Shown here one piece after another: positions 9,362-18,084 of a stretch of 64,000 nucleotides of DNA. Source of the stretch: Roseiarcus sp963809245 (GTDB taxonomy: Bacteria; Pseudomonadota; Alphaproteobacteria; Rhizobiales; Beijerinckiaceae); contig CAWEIU010000012.1 of NCBI GenBank assembly GCA_963809245.1, forward strand, positions 496,001 to 560,000, in the 5' to 3' direction. Positions within the stretch are counted from its first letter, which is position 1. Each line of letters opens with the position of its first letter. The position numbers were made by a program, and so were the translations under genes. The notes below the pieces were generated by a model. That model made no database searches. It saw nothing but the letters and a program-made list of their open reading frames with translations, and was not told where the DNA came from.

Positions 9362-10625
9362 CTAACCGACCTCGTCGAGCCGGCGGCCTGAGCCGAGAGC
9401 GAAGGCGCGCCGGCGGCGCAGCGCGGCTGGCGTCAGATCGGTCTCTTTCAGCCAGCTCTTCGGCGCGACGCCCGAGCCGAAGCCCTGCGGCCGGCTCGGC
9501 GTCGCTGCGGCGCCGGGGTCGAGCGCTCTCTGCCGCTGCAGCCGCGGCCGGGCGGCGTCGCCGATCATCGCCGCGACAAGCAACTCCGCGGCGGCCGGGT
9601 TGAGCGCGTCCATGAAACGGGCGAGCGCGCCGATGCGGCGGTAGTCCGCGCCGTCCTGCAAATCGCGAGCGGTGAGGATGCGCACCGTGACGTCGGCCGG
9701 CGCGCGCAACGCGGCGAGCGCGACGGCCAGCGGCTCGCCGGAGGGATCGCCGGCAATGCGTCTGGCGAGCTCCGGCGAACATTCGAGCGCCCCAGCCAGC
9801 GCTTCGGCGAAACGTTCGGGCTCGGCGTCGAGCGCGAACCGCTCGAGGCGGCCGACCGTATCGGCGGAACTGCGTAGACCGGTCGGCGCGCGCCAGCCGC
9901 CGAGCGCTGCGCGCTGCGCGGCCGTCATGATGGCGGCGCGGCGGCCGGAATCTGCTTCGAGAAACAGCGTCGCCTGTTCGAGTTCCCGCCGGCCCGCGGT
10001 CCAGAAGCGCCTGCGCCAGGCGACGGTCGAGCGCTGTCTCGACCCGCTGCCGCGCGCGCCGCGCGAGCTTGGCGAAGAGCCGCGAATTGATGGGCGCCCG
10101 GCGATTGCGCGCCAGCGCGAGCAGCACCTCGATTTCGTCGTGCTCAGCGAGAATGGCGACAAGTTCCTGATCGAGATCGTCGCGTCGCGCGACGGCGCGG
10201 GCGCGCGCATTGTCGGCTTCCGCCGCCTCAATCAGGATTTCGCGCCGTAGCGCGGTCGCGCGCCGCAGGACGTCGAGCGCCGCTTCGCCGCCGAGCGAGA
10301 CGAGCGTGGCGAGCACCTCGCCGGCCTCGGCGCAGGGCGCGAGTTTGTGCGCCACCGCGCAGCGCGTCCGCTCGTCGGCGTTGCGCAGACTTTCACTCAG
10401 CGCGGCGGCGAATTCCGCTCGCCTGCCGTGCAAATGGGGATCCGGAGCAAGAAAGTAATCGGTTGCGACGCGCAGCCAGAGCATGCGGTCGGCCGAGCGC
10501 GCGCTGTGCGCCAGCCCATCGAGAAACGGGAGGTCGGCGGGGGCGAGGTCCGAAGCCAAAACGCGCTCCGTTACAAGGAAGACACAAGCGACAACTACGA
10601 CGATCGTCGTTGACCGAGTGTTAAC
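9362..10625 (-). CDS. DUF2336-like protein, frameshifted
   Basis: Helical-repeat protein resembling DUF2336, a poorly characterised alphaproteobacterial family sometimes tied to two-component signalling. Visible are Ala/Leu/Arg-rich repeats with paired blocks such as RDDLDQELVAILAEHDE and LALARNRRAPINSRLFAKLA. The frame breaks near 9986-9992: removal of one G from the CGGGCCGGCGGG stretch joins ALLDRGP to RELEQATLFLEADS, and the downstream frame ends at 9362. The start is uncertain: GTG at 10625 gives a hydrophobic N-terminus that may be a signal or anchor, and a TTG nearer the conserved part would remove it. Confidence 0.6.
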
Positions 10626-10683
10626 CTTCGGCCCGCGTAATGCTGATAAGGCGCGAAGCGGGTGGGGCGAGCGCTTTTCGGGT

Positions 10684-10899
10684 ATGGCGATGGGCGAGCT
10701 ACTCCTGTTCCGGCCCGTGGGGGGCCAAGAACGCAAGACTCGATCGGCGCGCGGCGAGCCCGCGCAGATCCTGTTTTTCACGGGCGTGCGCTATCAGCGC
10801 GTTGAGGAACCCCCGGCGCCTCCTGAAAGCGAATCAGGCGCGCCGCCGTCCGGCGGGATGGGTGGCGCGGGCGGCGGACGCCGCAAGCGGCGCGGGTAA
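10684..10899 (+). CDS. Small conserved-type protein, MGELLLFRP family
   Basis: 71 residues, unknown function. The N-terminal block GELLLFRP and the central QILFFTGVRYQR resemble a short protein common in Hyphomicrobiales; the C-terminus is Pro/Gly-rich ending in GGGRRKRRG. Start ATG at 10684 or 10690. It is divergent from the DUF2336 gene. The basic tail could bind nucleic acid, but this is only composition. Confidence 0.55.
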   Translation: MAMGELLLFRPVGGQERKTRSARGEPAQILFFTGVRYQRVEEPPAPPESESGAPPSGGMGGAGGGRRKRRG

Positions 10900-11019
10900 G
10901 GCCGATCAACCCTGAGCCAACCGCCTCCAAGAATCTGGATTTCGTGCAGCGCAGCGATTCCTGGTCCGTGCGCCTGGAAGCCCGCGCAGCGCGCCTCGGT
11001 CGCAACACGGCTGGAGCTC

Positions 11020-11129
11020 TTGAAATATAGTAGCCGCTATTATAGATAACGGGAGGGCGATTGTGCCCACTCTTGGCAAAGCGAGAGGGAACGTCATGAA
11101 GTCCCTTCCCAATTCGCCTCAAAGGCGAA
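11020..11129 (+). promoter_or_regulatory. AT-rich candidate control region of the toxin-antitoxin operon
   Basis: Locally AT-rich against the GC-rich background, with TTGAAA (11020-11025) and TATAGA (11041-11046) as possible but closely spaced promoter boxes. An imperfect palindrome ATAGTAGC/GCTATTAT spans the gap. A perfect 7-bp inverted repeat, TTCGCCT (11113-11119) and AGGCGAA (11123-11129), ends 15 bases before the toxin start, fitting an operator or an mRNA hairpin. Confidence 0.4.
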
Positions 11130-11144
11130 GGACAAGAGGCGAGA

Positions 11145-11507
11145 ATGAAGGCCTATCTGCCGAAGTCGTTTCAGCGTGAAGCCAAGAACGATGGCGTGTC
11201 GGAGGAGGACTGCCAAGAGGCGATACGAAGAGCTGAGCGGGGGCTGATCGAGCTGGGAGGCCGTCTGATCAAACAACAAATCCCCAGAGGCAACCAAGGC
11301 GCCGCAAAAGGGGCGCGAGCTGTTGTTTTCTACAAGCGGGGGGAGATTGCGGTTTTCCTGCACATCTTCTCAAAGAGCGACAAAGCCAACCTAACCAATC
11401 CGAGCTGGCGGAGTACTTGAAAGTGGCCAAGTTCCTTGAAGGGCTGACGGAAGCAGAATCTGCGCGAACTCGGCGCAACGAGAGGATGGAGGGAATTGGA
11501 AATATGA
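11145..11507 (+). CDS. RelE-family (DUF1044/PF06296) toxin, two frameshifts
   Basis: Type II toxin, predicted ribosome-dependent mRNA interferase. The first 85 residues match the family: YLPKSFQREAK, LIELGGRLIKQQIPR, then ARAVVFYKRGEIAVFLHIFSKSD. Near 11396 an A is missing (AACCAATCC for AACCAAATCC), moving the frame so that ELAEYLKVAKFLEGLTEAE is encoded next. Near 11459 an extra T returns it to the first frame, giving LRELGATRGWRELEI and TGA at 11505-11507. That stop overlaps the antitoxin ATG in an ATGA, the normal arrangement. The two compensating shifts leave the whole protein family-like, so it may be intact in reality. Confidence 0.78.
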
Positions 11508-11827
11508 GCCAGACGAAGCGACACCGGAGCGCCGCGCTTCGGTCGCTCCATGAGGTTGCAGAGGACCTTCACGAAGTCGGCGTGATCGACAAGGCGACAA
11601 TGCGCCATTTTGATCTCAGTTGCCTGACCCCGGTGGAAGCTCTCGAACCCGAGGCGATCAGGAAGATCCGCGAACGCTCGCGCATGAGCCAGGCGACCTT
11701 CGCCTTGGCGTTGAATGTCAGCACGGTCCTCATTAGCAAATGGGAGCGTGGGGAGGTGCGCCCGAGCGGCCCCTCTCTCAAGCTTCTCGCTCTCGCCGAC
11801 AAAAAGGGGATCGAGGCGATCTTGTAA
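11504..11827 (+). CDS. XRE-family antitoxin (HigA/NadS-like)
   Basis: 107 residues starting at the ATG that overlaps the toxin stop. The C-terminal helix-turn-helix reads RERSRMSQATFALALNVS, then LISKWERGEVRPSGPSLKLL, a classic XRE DNA-binding domain. The N-terminal half is the neutralising segment expected for this class. It should bind its toxin and repress the operon through the palindromes upstream. Toxin first, antitoxin second is the HigBA-like order. Confidence 0.85.
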   Translation: MSQTKRHRSAALRSLHEVAEDLHEVGVIDKATMRHFDLSCLTPVEALEPEAIRKIRERSRMSQATFALALNVSTVLISKWERGEVRPSGPSLKLLALADKKGIEAIL

Positions 11828-11884
11828 CGGCTCCCGCCAACGTCGCTCCGCAACGAATCGCCTTGCCATCCCGCGCCTCGTCCT

Positions 11885-11941
11885 GTAGCCACGACAGCGG
11901 GACACCTCTCCCCAACGAGAGGCGCCCATCTGAAAGGATGG
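11885..11941 (+). ncRNA. Candidate serC leader RNA (two hairpins)
   Basis: Directly before serC: hairpin 1 pairs CCTCTC (11905-11910) with GAGAGG (11917-11922). Hairpin 2 pairs CCATC (11926-11930) with GATGG (11937-11941), closed by a T-G pair over a GAAA tetraloop, and holds the AAGGA ribosome site. A conserved serC leader motif is known in alphaproteobacteria at this position. I cannot align it to the Rfam model here. Confidence 0.6.
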
Positions 11942-11947
11942 ACCAAC

Positions 11948-13117
<1,170 letters not shown>

Positions 13118-13149
13118 GTCCGCATTGCGTTTGTTTCGACCAGCCCCGT

Positions 13150-13232
13150 CATTGCGAGCGTAAGCGAAGCCATCCAGCGAACGGATCCAAGCGGATGCAT
13201 GGATTGCTTCGAAGCTTACGCTCCTCGCAATG
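13150..13232. repeat. REP-like intergenic palindrome
   Basis: Left arm begins CATTGCGAGCGTAAGCGAAG; the right arm is its near-perfect inverted copy ending CTCGCAATG. The arms are separated by about 28 bases. This resembles the extragenic palindromes common between genes in this order, and it sits between serC and serA. Confidence 0.7.
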
Positions 13233-13376
13233 CTGGTTCAGTTAGCTTTCAGTTCCCCACCGGCGCCTGTCGGGCGCCGACCTTCATCTTCGGCGCTTTG
13301 CGCCCCCTTCTGACGGCGAAGGCTTTCGGTTCGTTACAACTTCGCAAGGGCGGAAGGGTCTCAAGGGAATTTCCCA

Positions 13377-14957
13377 ATGGCTCCTCGCGTTCTCATTTCC
13401 GATAAGCTCTCGCCCGCCGCCGTCGCCATCTTCAGGGATCGCGGCGTCGACGTCGACGTCATGCCCGGCCTCGACAAGGACGAACTCGCCAAGATCATCG
13501 GCGATTACGACGGCCTTGCGATCCGCTCGGCGACCAAAGTCACCGCCAAGCTGCTCGAGCACGCCAAGCGGCTGAAGGTGATCGGCCGCGCCGGCATCGG
13601 CGTCGACAACGTCGACATCCCCGCGGCGACGGCGCGCGGCGTCATCGTGATGAACACGCCGTTCGGCAATTCGATCACCACCGCCGAGCACGCGATCGCG
13701 CTCATGTTCGCTCTCGCGCGCCAGCTTCCCGCCGCCGACGCCTCGACGCAGGCCGGCAAGTGGGAGAAGAACCGCTTCATGGGCGTCGAGGTGACGGCCA
13801 AGACGCTCGGCGTGATCGGCTGCGGCAACATCGGCGCGATCGTCGCTTCGCGCGGCCTCGGCCTCAAGATGCGCGTGATCGCGTTCGATCCGTTCCTGAG
13901 CGTCGAGCGCGCCGCCGAGATGGGCGTCGAGAAGGTCGAACTCGACGACCTGCTCAAGCGCGCCGATTTCATCACCTTGCACACGCCGCTCACCGCGCAG
14001 ACGAAGAACATTCTCTCCGCGGAGAACATCGCCAAGACGAAGAAGGGCGTGCGCATCATCAATTGCGCGCGCGGCGGTCTCGTCGACGAGGTCGCCCTGC
14101 GCGCGGCGCTCGACAGCGGCCATGTCGCCGGCGCGGCCTTCGACGTGTTCGTCGAGGAGCCGGCGGTCGGCAACCCGTTGTTTGGCCATCCCAACGTCGT
14201 CGCGACGCCGCATCTCGGCGCTGCGACCAACGAGGCGCAGGAGAACGTCGCGCTGCAGGTCGCCGAGCAGATGTCCGACTATCTCCTGCGCGGCGCGATC
14301 GCCAATGCGGTGAACTTCCCCTCGATCACCGCCGAGGAGGCGCCGGTTCTCAGACCCTTCATCGCGCTCGCCGAGGGGCTCGGCTCTTTCGCCGGTCAGC
14401 TCACCGAAGATCCGATCGCCCAGGTGACGATCACCTATGAAGGCGCCGTCGCCGGGCTCAAGATCAAGGCGCTCACCTCCGCGGCGATCGCCGGCCTGCT
14501 GCGGCCGTCGCTCGAGGAAGTCAACGTCGTCTCGGCGCCCTCGGTCGCCGCGCAGCGCGGCATCGTGATCGAGGAGGCGACGCGCGCCGCGCAGAGCGAC
14601 TACGAGAGCTTCATCACGCTGTCGGTGACGACCGAGAAGATGGAACGCTCGGTCGGCGGGACCGTGTTCCACGACGGCAAGCCGCGCATCCTGTCGATCA
14701 AGGGCATCAAGGTCGACGCGGAGTTCACGCCGTCGATGATCTACGTCACCAACGAGGACAAGCCGGGCTTCGTCGGGCGTTTCGCCAGCCTGCTCGGCGA
14801 CGCCGGCGTCAACATCGCCACCTTCGCGCTCGGGCGCGACCGCGAAGGCGGCTCGGCGATCGCGCTGGTGTCGATCGACGGCGCGGCGCCGGACGGCGTC
14901 CTCGCCAAGGTCGGCGAGATCCCTGGCGTCAAGCAGGCCAAGGCGCTGCGGTTCTGA
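13377..14957 (+). CDS. serA: D-3-phosphoglycerate dehydrogenase
   Basis: Oxidises 3-phosphoglycerate to 3-phosphohydroxypyruvate with NAD+, the committed step of serine synthesis. 526 residues: substrate domain with GRAGIGVDNVD, NAD-binding GCGNIGAIVA near residue 150, catalytic Arg in NCARGG, Glu in VEEPA and His in TPHLGA. An intervening ASB domain follows, then a C-terminal ACT domain (MIYVTNEDKPGFVGRFASLLG) for serine feedback. This is the long SerA form. The frame is intact throughout. Confidence 0.96.
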   Translation: MAPRVLISDKLSPAAVAIFRDRGVDVDVMPGLDKDELAKIIGDYDGLAIRSATKVTAKLLEHAKRLKVIGRAGIGVDNVDIPAATARGVIVMNTPFGNSITTAEHAIALMFALARQLPAADASTQAGKWEKNRFMGVEVTAKTLGVIGCGNIGAIVASRGLGLKMRVIAFDPFLSVERAAEMGVEKVELDDLLKRADFITLHTPLTAQTKNILSAENIAKTKKGVRIINCARGGLVDEVALRAALDSGHVAGAAFDVFVEEPAVGNPLFGHPNVVATPHLGAATNEAQENVALQVAEQMSDYLLRGAIANAVNFPSITAEEAPVLRPFIALAEGLGSFAGQLTEDPIAQVTITYEGAVAGLKIKALTSAAIAGLLRPSLEEVNVVSAPSVAAQRGIVIEEATRAAQSDYESFITLSVTTEKMERSVGGTVFHDGKPRILSIKGIKVDAEFTPSMIYVTNEDKPGFVGRFASLLGDAGVNIATFALGRDREGGSAIALVSIDGAAPDGVLAKVGEIPGVKQAKALRF

Positions 14958-14970
14958 CTCCGGCGGTGTG

Positions 14971-15070
14971 TCACTCCCGCGAAAGCGGGAGCCCAGACCG
15001 CCGCCGCAAGCTTCACACCTGGAAGCGTCAGCGCCCTGCCGTCTGGATGCCCGCGTTGCGCGAGCATGAC
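14971..15070. repeat. CTCCCGC-GAAA-GCGGGAG intergenic repeat
   Basis: A perfect 7-bp stem (CTCCCGC 14974-14980, GCGGGAG 14985-14991) with a GAAA loop, followed after about 50 bases by CTGGATGCCCGCG...CGAGCATGAC. Related hairpins lie near 31473-31486 and 39297-39330. It is placed after serA and could also end its transcript. Confidence 0.55.
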
Positions 15071-15085
15071 AGCCAGCGTGATCGC

Positions 15086-15961
15086 TCAAAGCGGACCGCG
15101 CGCCCGATACGCCGACGGGCTCATGCCGAATTCGGCGCGGAAGCGATTGTTGAAGGTCGAGAGATCGCCGAAGCCCGCCTCGAAGGCGATCGAAGCGATC
15201 GTGTCGCGTGACGATGCGATCCGCTCGACGGCGCGGCGCATCCTGGCGTTGAGCAGCGCCTGATAGGGCGTCAGGCCGACGACGCGGCGGAACACCCTGA
15301 GGAAGTGATATTTGCTCATCCGCGCGACGCCGGCGAGCGTCGCGAGGTCGAGCGGTTCGGTGGCCCGCTCTTCAATCGCGCGGAACGCTGCTGCGACGCG
15401 CCGCCGCTCTCGGGCGTTGGCGCGCGGCGGCGCCGCCACATGGCCGGCGAGCGCGGCGATGGTCCGCTCGGCGAGACGAAACGCGATCGGTTCGACGCTG
15501 AGGGGCGAGCGCTCGCGCGCGATCGTCGCGGCGGCGGCGAGGATCGGCGTCATGCCGCGGCGCGCCGCGGCCGTGTCCGCGCCGAAGCGATAGCGGCTGG
15601 AGCCCGCCACGCTGGCCGCGATCTCGGCGAAGATCTCCGGCGCGAAATTGAAGCTGACGCACCGATCGCCGACGCCGTGGACGTGGTCGCAGCAAAAGCA
15701 GCGGCCATGATTGCCGAGCAACATCGCGCCAGGCAGCAGCAACGCTTCGCCGGCTTCGCCTCGATAGGTGAAAGAGCCCGAGAGCACGGCGGCGATGGAA
15801 TAGCCCTCGTGCCGTTCCTCGAACGGCCGGTCGGACGGTCCCGCGTCGCAGACAAACTCGCCGACGCTCCAGCCTTCGCCAGAGGCGATCGGCCGCACCC
15901 GCGGCGCGCCGTCCTGACGCGCCAAGTCTTCGCCGGAACCGCGTTGGGGAACTGACGACAT
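15086..15961 (-). CDS. AraC-family transcriptional regulator
   Basis: 291 residues from ATG at 15961. The N-terminal half is a cupin-like sensor (GYSIAAVLSGSFTYRG, LLLPGAMLLGNHG) with a Cys/His cluster CFCCDHVHGVGDRC, which may bind metal or sense redox. The C-terminal half holds two helix-turn-helix units: LATLAGVARMSKYHFLRVFR and the family signature IASIAFEAGFGDLSTFNNRFRAEFG. It is divergent from the VOC and SRPBCC genes with about 90 bases between, so these may be targets. The inducer is unknown. Confidence 0.9.
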   Translation of the reverse strand: MSSVPQRGSGEDLARQDGAPRVRPIASGEGWSVGEFVCDAGPSDRPFEERHEGYSIAAVLSGSFTYRGEAGEALLLPGAMLLGNHGRCFCCDHVHGVGDRCVSFNFAPEIFAEIAASVAGSSRYRFGADTAAARRGMTPILAAAATIARERSPLSVEPIAFRLAERTIAALAGHVAAPPRANARERRRVAAAFRAIEERATEPLDLATLAGVARMSKYHFLRVFRRVVGLTPYQALLNARMRRAVERIASSRDTIASIAFEAGFGDLSTFNNRFRAEFGMSPSAYRARGPL

Positions 15962-16048
15962 GGCCGCAGAATAGCAATTTTCCCCAAGCCTCGAAAGCGG
16001 CCGCGGCGCATCCTGCCGCCAGTCGCATCCCCTCGAGGAGGGCTCATC

Positions 16049-16428
16049 ATGCTCGATCACGTCTCGATTGGCGTCCGCGATATCGCCGCCGCCAAGCGCT
16101 TCTACGATTCGACGCTGCAACCGCTCGGCTACCGATGCCTGATGCCCAGCGACACGGCGCTCGGCTATGGCGGGGAGAGCGCGATGTTCTGGCTTCTCGC
16201 GGCGCGAGAGCCCGGTCCCCGCCAATCCCGAGTCGGGGCTGCATTTCTGCTTCGTCGCGCCGACGCGCAAAAGCGTTGAAGATTTTCACAAGGCGGCGCT
16301 CGCCGCCGGGCGGCCGCGACAACGGGGCGCCGGGCCTGCGCGACGAATACGGGCCGAACTATTACGCCGCCTTCGTGGTCGATCCGGAGGGATACCGTCT
16401 CGAAGCCTATTGCAGCAAGGAGGCGTGA
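16049..16428 (+). CDS. VOC (glyoxalase/bleomycin-resistance) family protein, two frameshifts
   Basis: Small metal-dependent vicinal-oxygen-chelate fold protein, about 126 residues when corrected. It opens MLDHVSIGVRDIAAAKRFYD with GYGG and MFWLL. Extra bases near 16210 (GAGCCCGG for GAGCCGG) and 16309 (CCGGGCGG for CCGGCGG) shift the frame. Corrected, it reads GLHFCFVAPTRKSVEDFH, then DEYGPNYYAAFVVDPEGYRLEA, matching the family end. Candidate metal ligands are His4, the His in GLHF and the late Glu. Substrate unknown. It follows GAGGAGG and is probably co-transcribed with the SRPBCC gene three bases on. Confidence 0.75.
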
Positions 16429-16431
16429 GCC

Positions 16432-17171
16432 ATGGCCTCGCGTCGTCAGGGAGATCGTCACCCGCGCTCGGCCCAGCGAGGCTTGGGACGCAATCCGCGA
16501 CATCGGTGCGCTGCACACGCGCCTCGTCCCCGGCTTCGTCGTCGATACGCGCCTCGAGCCGGGCGCCCGGATCGTGACCTTCGCCAACGGAACGGTCCTA
16601 CGCGAGCCGATCGTCGCGCTCGACGAAGGGGCGCGGCGGCTCGTCTGGTCCGCCGAGGGCGGCCGCATGACGCATTACAACGCCGCGGTCCAGGTCCACG
16701 ACGATCCCGCTGGCGCGCGCATCGTCTGGACGGCCGACTTCCTTCCCGATTCGCTTGCGCGACGACATCGCCGCCGCGATGGCCGCGGGGATGGCGGCGA
16801 TGCAAACCGCGCTCGATCGCCTCGCCCCGGCCGCCGCCGCGGCGCCGGCGAAGATCGTGCGCCTCTGGCGCGGCGTCGCCAAGCCGGAAGACGCCGACGC
16901 CTATGAGGCGATGCTGAAACCCGAGCCGCTGCCGGGGATTGGCCGCGCGCCGGGATATCAGGGCAGCTATCTCCTCAAGCGGTCGGTCGGCGACGAGATC
17001 GAGTTCATCACCATCCTGCTCTGGGAGTCGATCGACGCGATTCGCGCCGTCGCTGGAGCCGACTACGAGACGGCCGTCGTGCCGGAAGCGCGCCGTCGCT
17101 ACCTCAAGCGCTATGACCCCAGCGCGGCGCACTACGAAATCGTGGCGACACACGCGCTGCCGGGCGGCTGA
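16432..17171 (+). CDS. SRPBCC domain fused to an antibiotic-biosynthesis-monooxygenase-like domain, two frameshifts
   Basis: The first 140 residues are an SRPBCC (START-like) fold: after one shift near 16442 the text reads VREIVTRARPSEAWDAIRD, then RIVTFANGTVLREPIVALDE. An extra T near 16752 (CGCTTGCG for CGCTGCG) breaks the frame; correction gives DFLPDSLRDDIAAAM. The same frame then runs without stop or obvious start into a second domain, KIVRLWRGVAKPEDADAYEAML to YEIVATHALPGG, like dimeric alpha-beta-barrel ABM proteins. Either this is a true fusion or an undetected indel hides a stop near 16830. A ligand-binding or small-molecule detoxification role is only a guess. Confidence 0.6.
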
Positions 17172-17250
17172 GCGGAAGCGGAGAACTTTCCGCTTCCGTG
17201 CTATCGTGGAGGCGCGGCGCGCGCCGCCTGAAGAACGGAAATTTCGCCGA

Positions 17251-17472
17251 ATGGCTGCCAATCCCCCGCCCGCGCTCACGACGCCGCCGGTCGAGCCGAC
17301 CCGCGTCGACCCGCGTCTGCTCGAAATCCTGGTCTGCCCGCTGACGCGCGCGACGCTGAGCTACGACGCCGAGCGCCAGGAGCTGATCTCGCGCGCCGCC
17401 AAACTCGCCTATCCCATCCGGGACGGCATTCCGATCATGCTGCCGGAGGAGGCGCGGCGGCTGGAAGAGTGA
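17251..17472 (+). CDS. Trm112 family protein
   Basis: 73-residue small zinc-ribbon-like protein. Core LLEILVCPLTRATLSYD and KLAYPIRDGIPIMLPEEAR match the bacterial Trm112 (YcaR-like) family. Of the usual zinc cysteines only one (VCPLT) remains, as in many bacterial members. In eukaryotes Trm112 activates methyltransferases; the bacterial role is unclear. ATG at 17251 follows a GGAA-rich stretch. It converges on tadA. Confidence 0.85.
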   Translation: MAANPPPALTTPPVEPTRVDPRLLEILVCPLTRATLSYDAERQELISRAAKLAYPIRDGIPIMLPEEARRLEE

Positions 17473-17485
17473 GCGGATTTATCGC

Positions 17486-17929
17486 TCACCGCTTTCCCTG
17501 GAAAAAATCCCTCAGCAACGCCGCCGCTTCGCTCTCGCGGATGCCGCCGTAAATCTCGGGCGCGTGCAGGCAGGTCGGCTGCGAGAAGAAGCGGGGGCCG
17601 TGCTCGACGGCGCCGCCCTTTGGGTCTGGCGCGGCGAAATAGAGGCGACGCAGTCGTGCGTGGCTGATCGCGCCGGCGCACATCGCGCACGGCTCCAGGG
17701 TCACGTAGAGATCGCAGTCGACGAGACGCGCCGAGCCGATCGTGCGCGCGGCCTCGCGAATCGCGAGCATTTCCGCATGGGCGGTCGGGTCGGCGTCTTC
17801 GCGCGTGCGGTTGCCGGCGCTCGCGATCACTTCGCCGCCCCGCGCGAGCGCGGCGCCGATCGGCACTTCGCCCCGCCGCTCGGCCTGGCGCGCCTCAGCG
17901 AAGGCGACGCTCATTGGGTCCTTTGCCAT
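17486..17929 (-). CDS. tadA: tRNA-specific adenosine deaminase
   Basis: Zinc deaminase converting A34 to inosine in tRNA-Arg(ACG), needed to read CGN codons; essential in most bacteria. The 147-residue protein has the zinc and catalytic motifs HAEMLAI (His ligand, catalytic Glu) and PCAMCAGA (two Cys ligands). Start at the ATG giving MAKDPMSVAF; the frame is open further upstream but without family similarity. It is divergent from the pseudouridine synthase gene and convergent with trm112. Confidence 0.92.
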   Translation of the reverse strand: MAKDPMSVAFAEARQAERRGEVPIGAALARGGEVIASAGNRTREDADPTAHAEMLAIREAARTIGSARLVDCDLYVTLEPCAMCAGAISHARLRRLYFAAPDPKGGAVEHGPRFFSQPTCLHAPEIYGGIRESEAAALLRDFFQGKR

Positions 17930-18084
17930 CGCTGCGCCTCCTCGCGCCTCGCGACAGGCGCGCTTCAAGCTGCTAGACCATGCGGCTCTGGAATCGTCGC
18001 ATTGCCACAATTCCTCAATTTTCGCGCGCTCACTTTTTCGCCGCGCGCTCTATGACACCCCTTTGAGCAAAGCAAGACGAGGCC

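Noticed and set aside
13284..15089. 601-codon minus-strand frame opposite serA
   Set aside because: Arg/Asp-rich antisense artefact; serA is intact on the plus strand.
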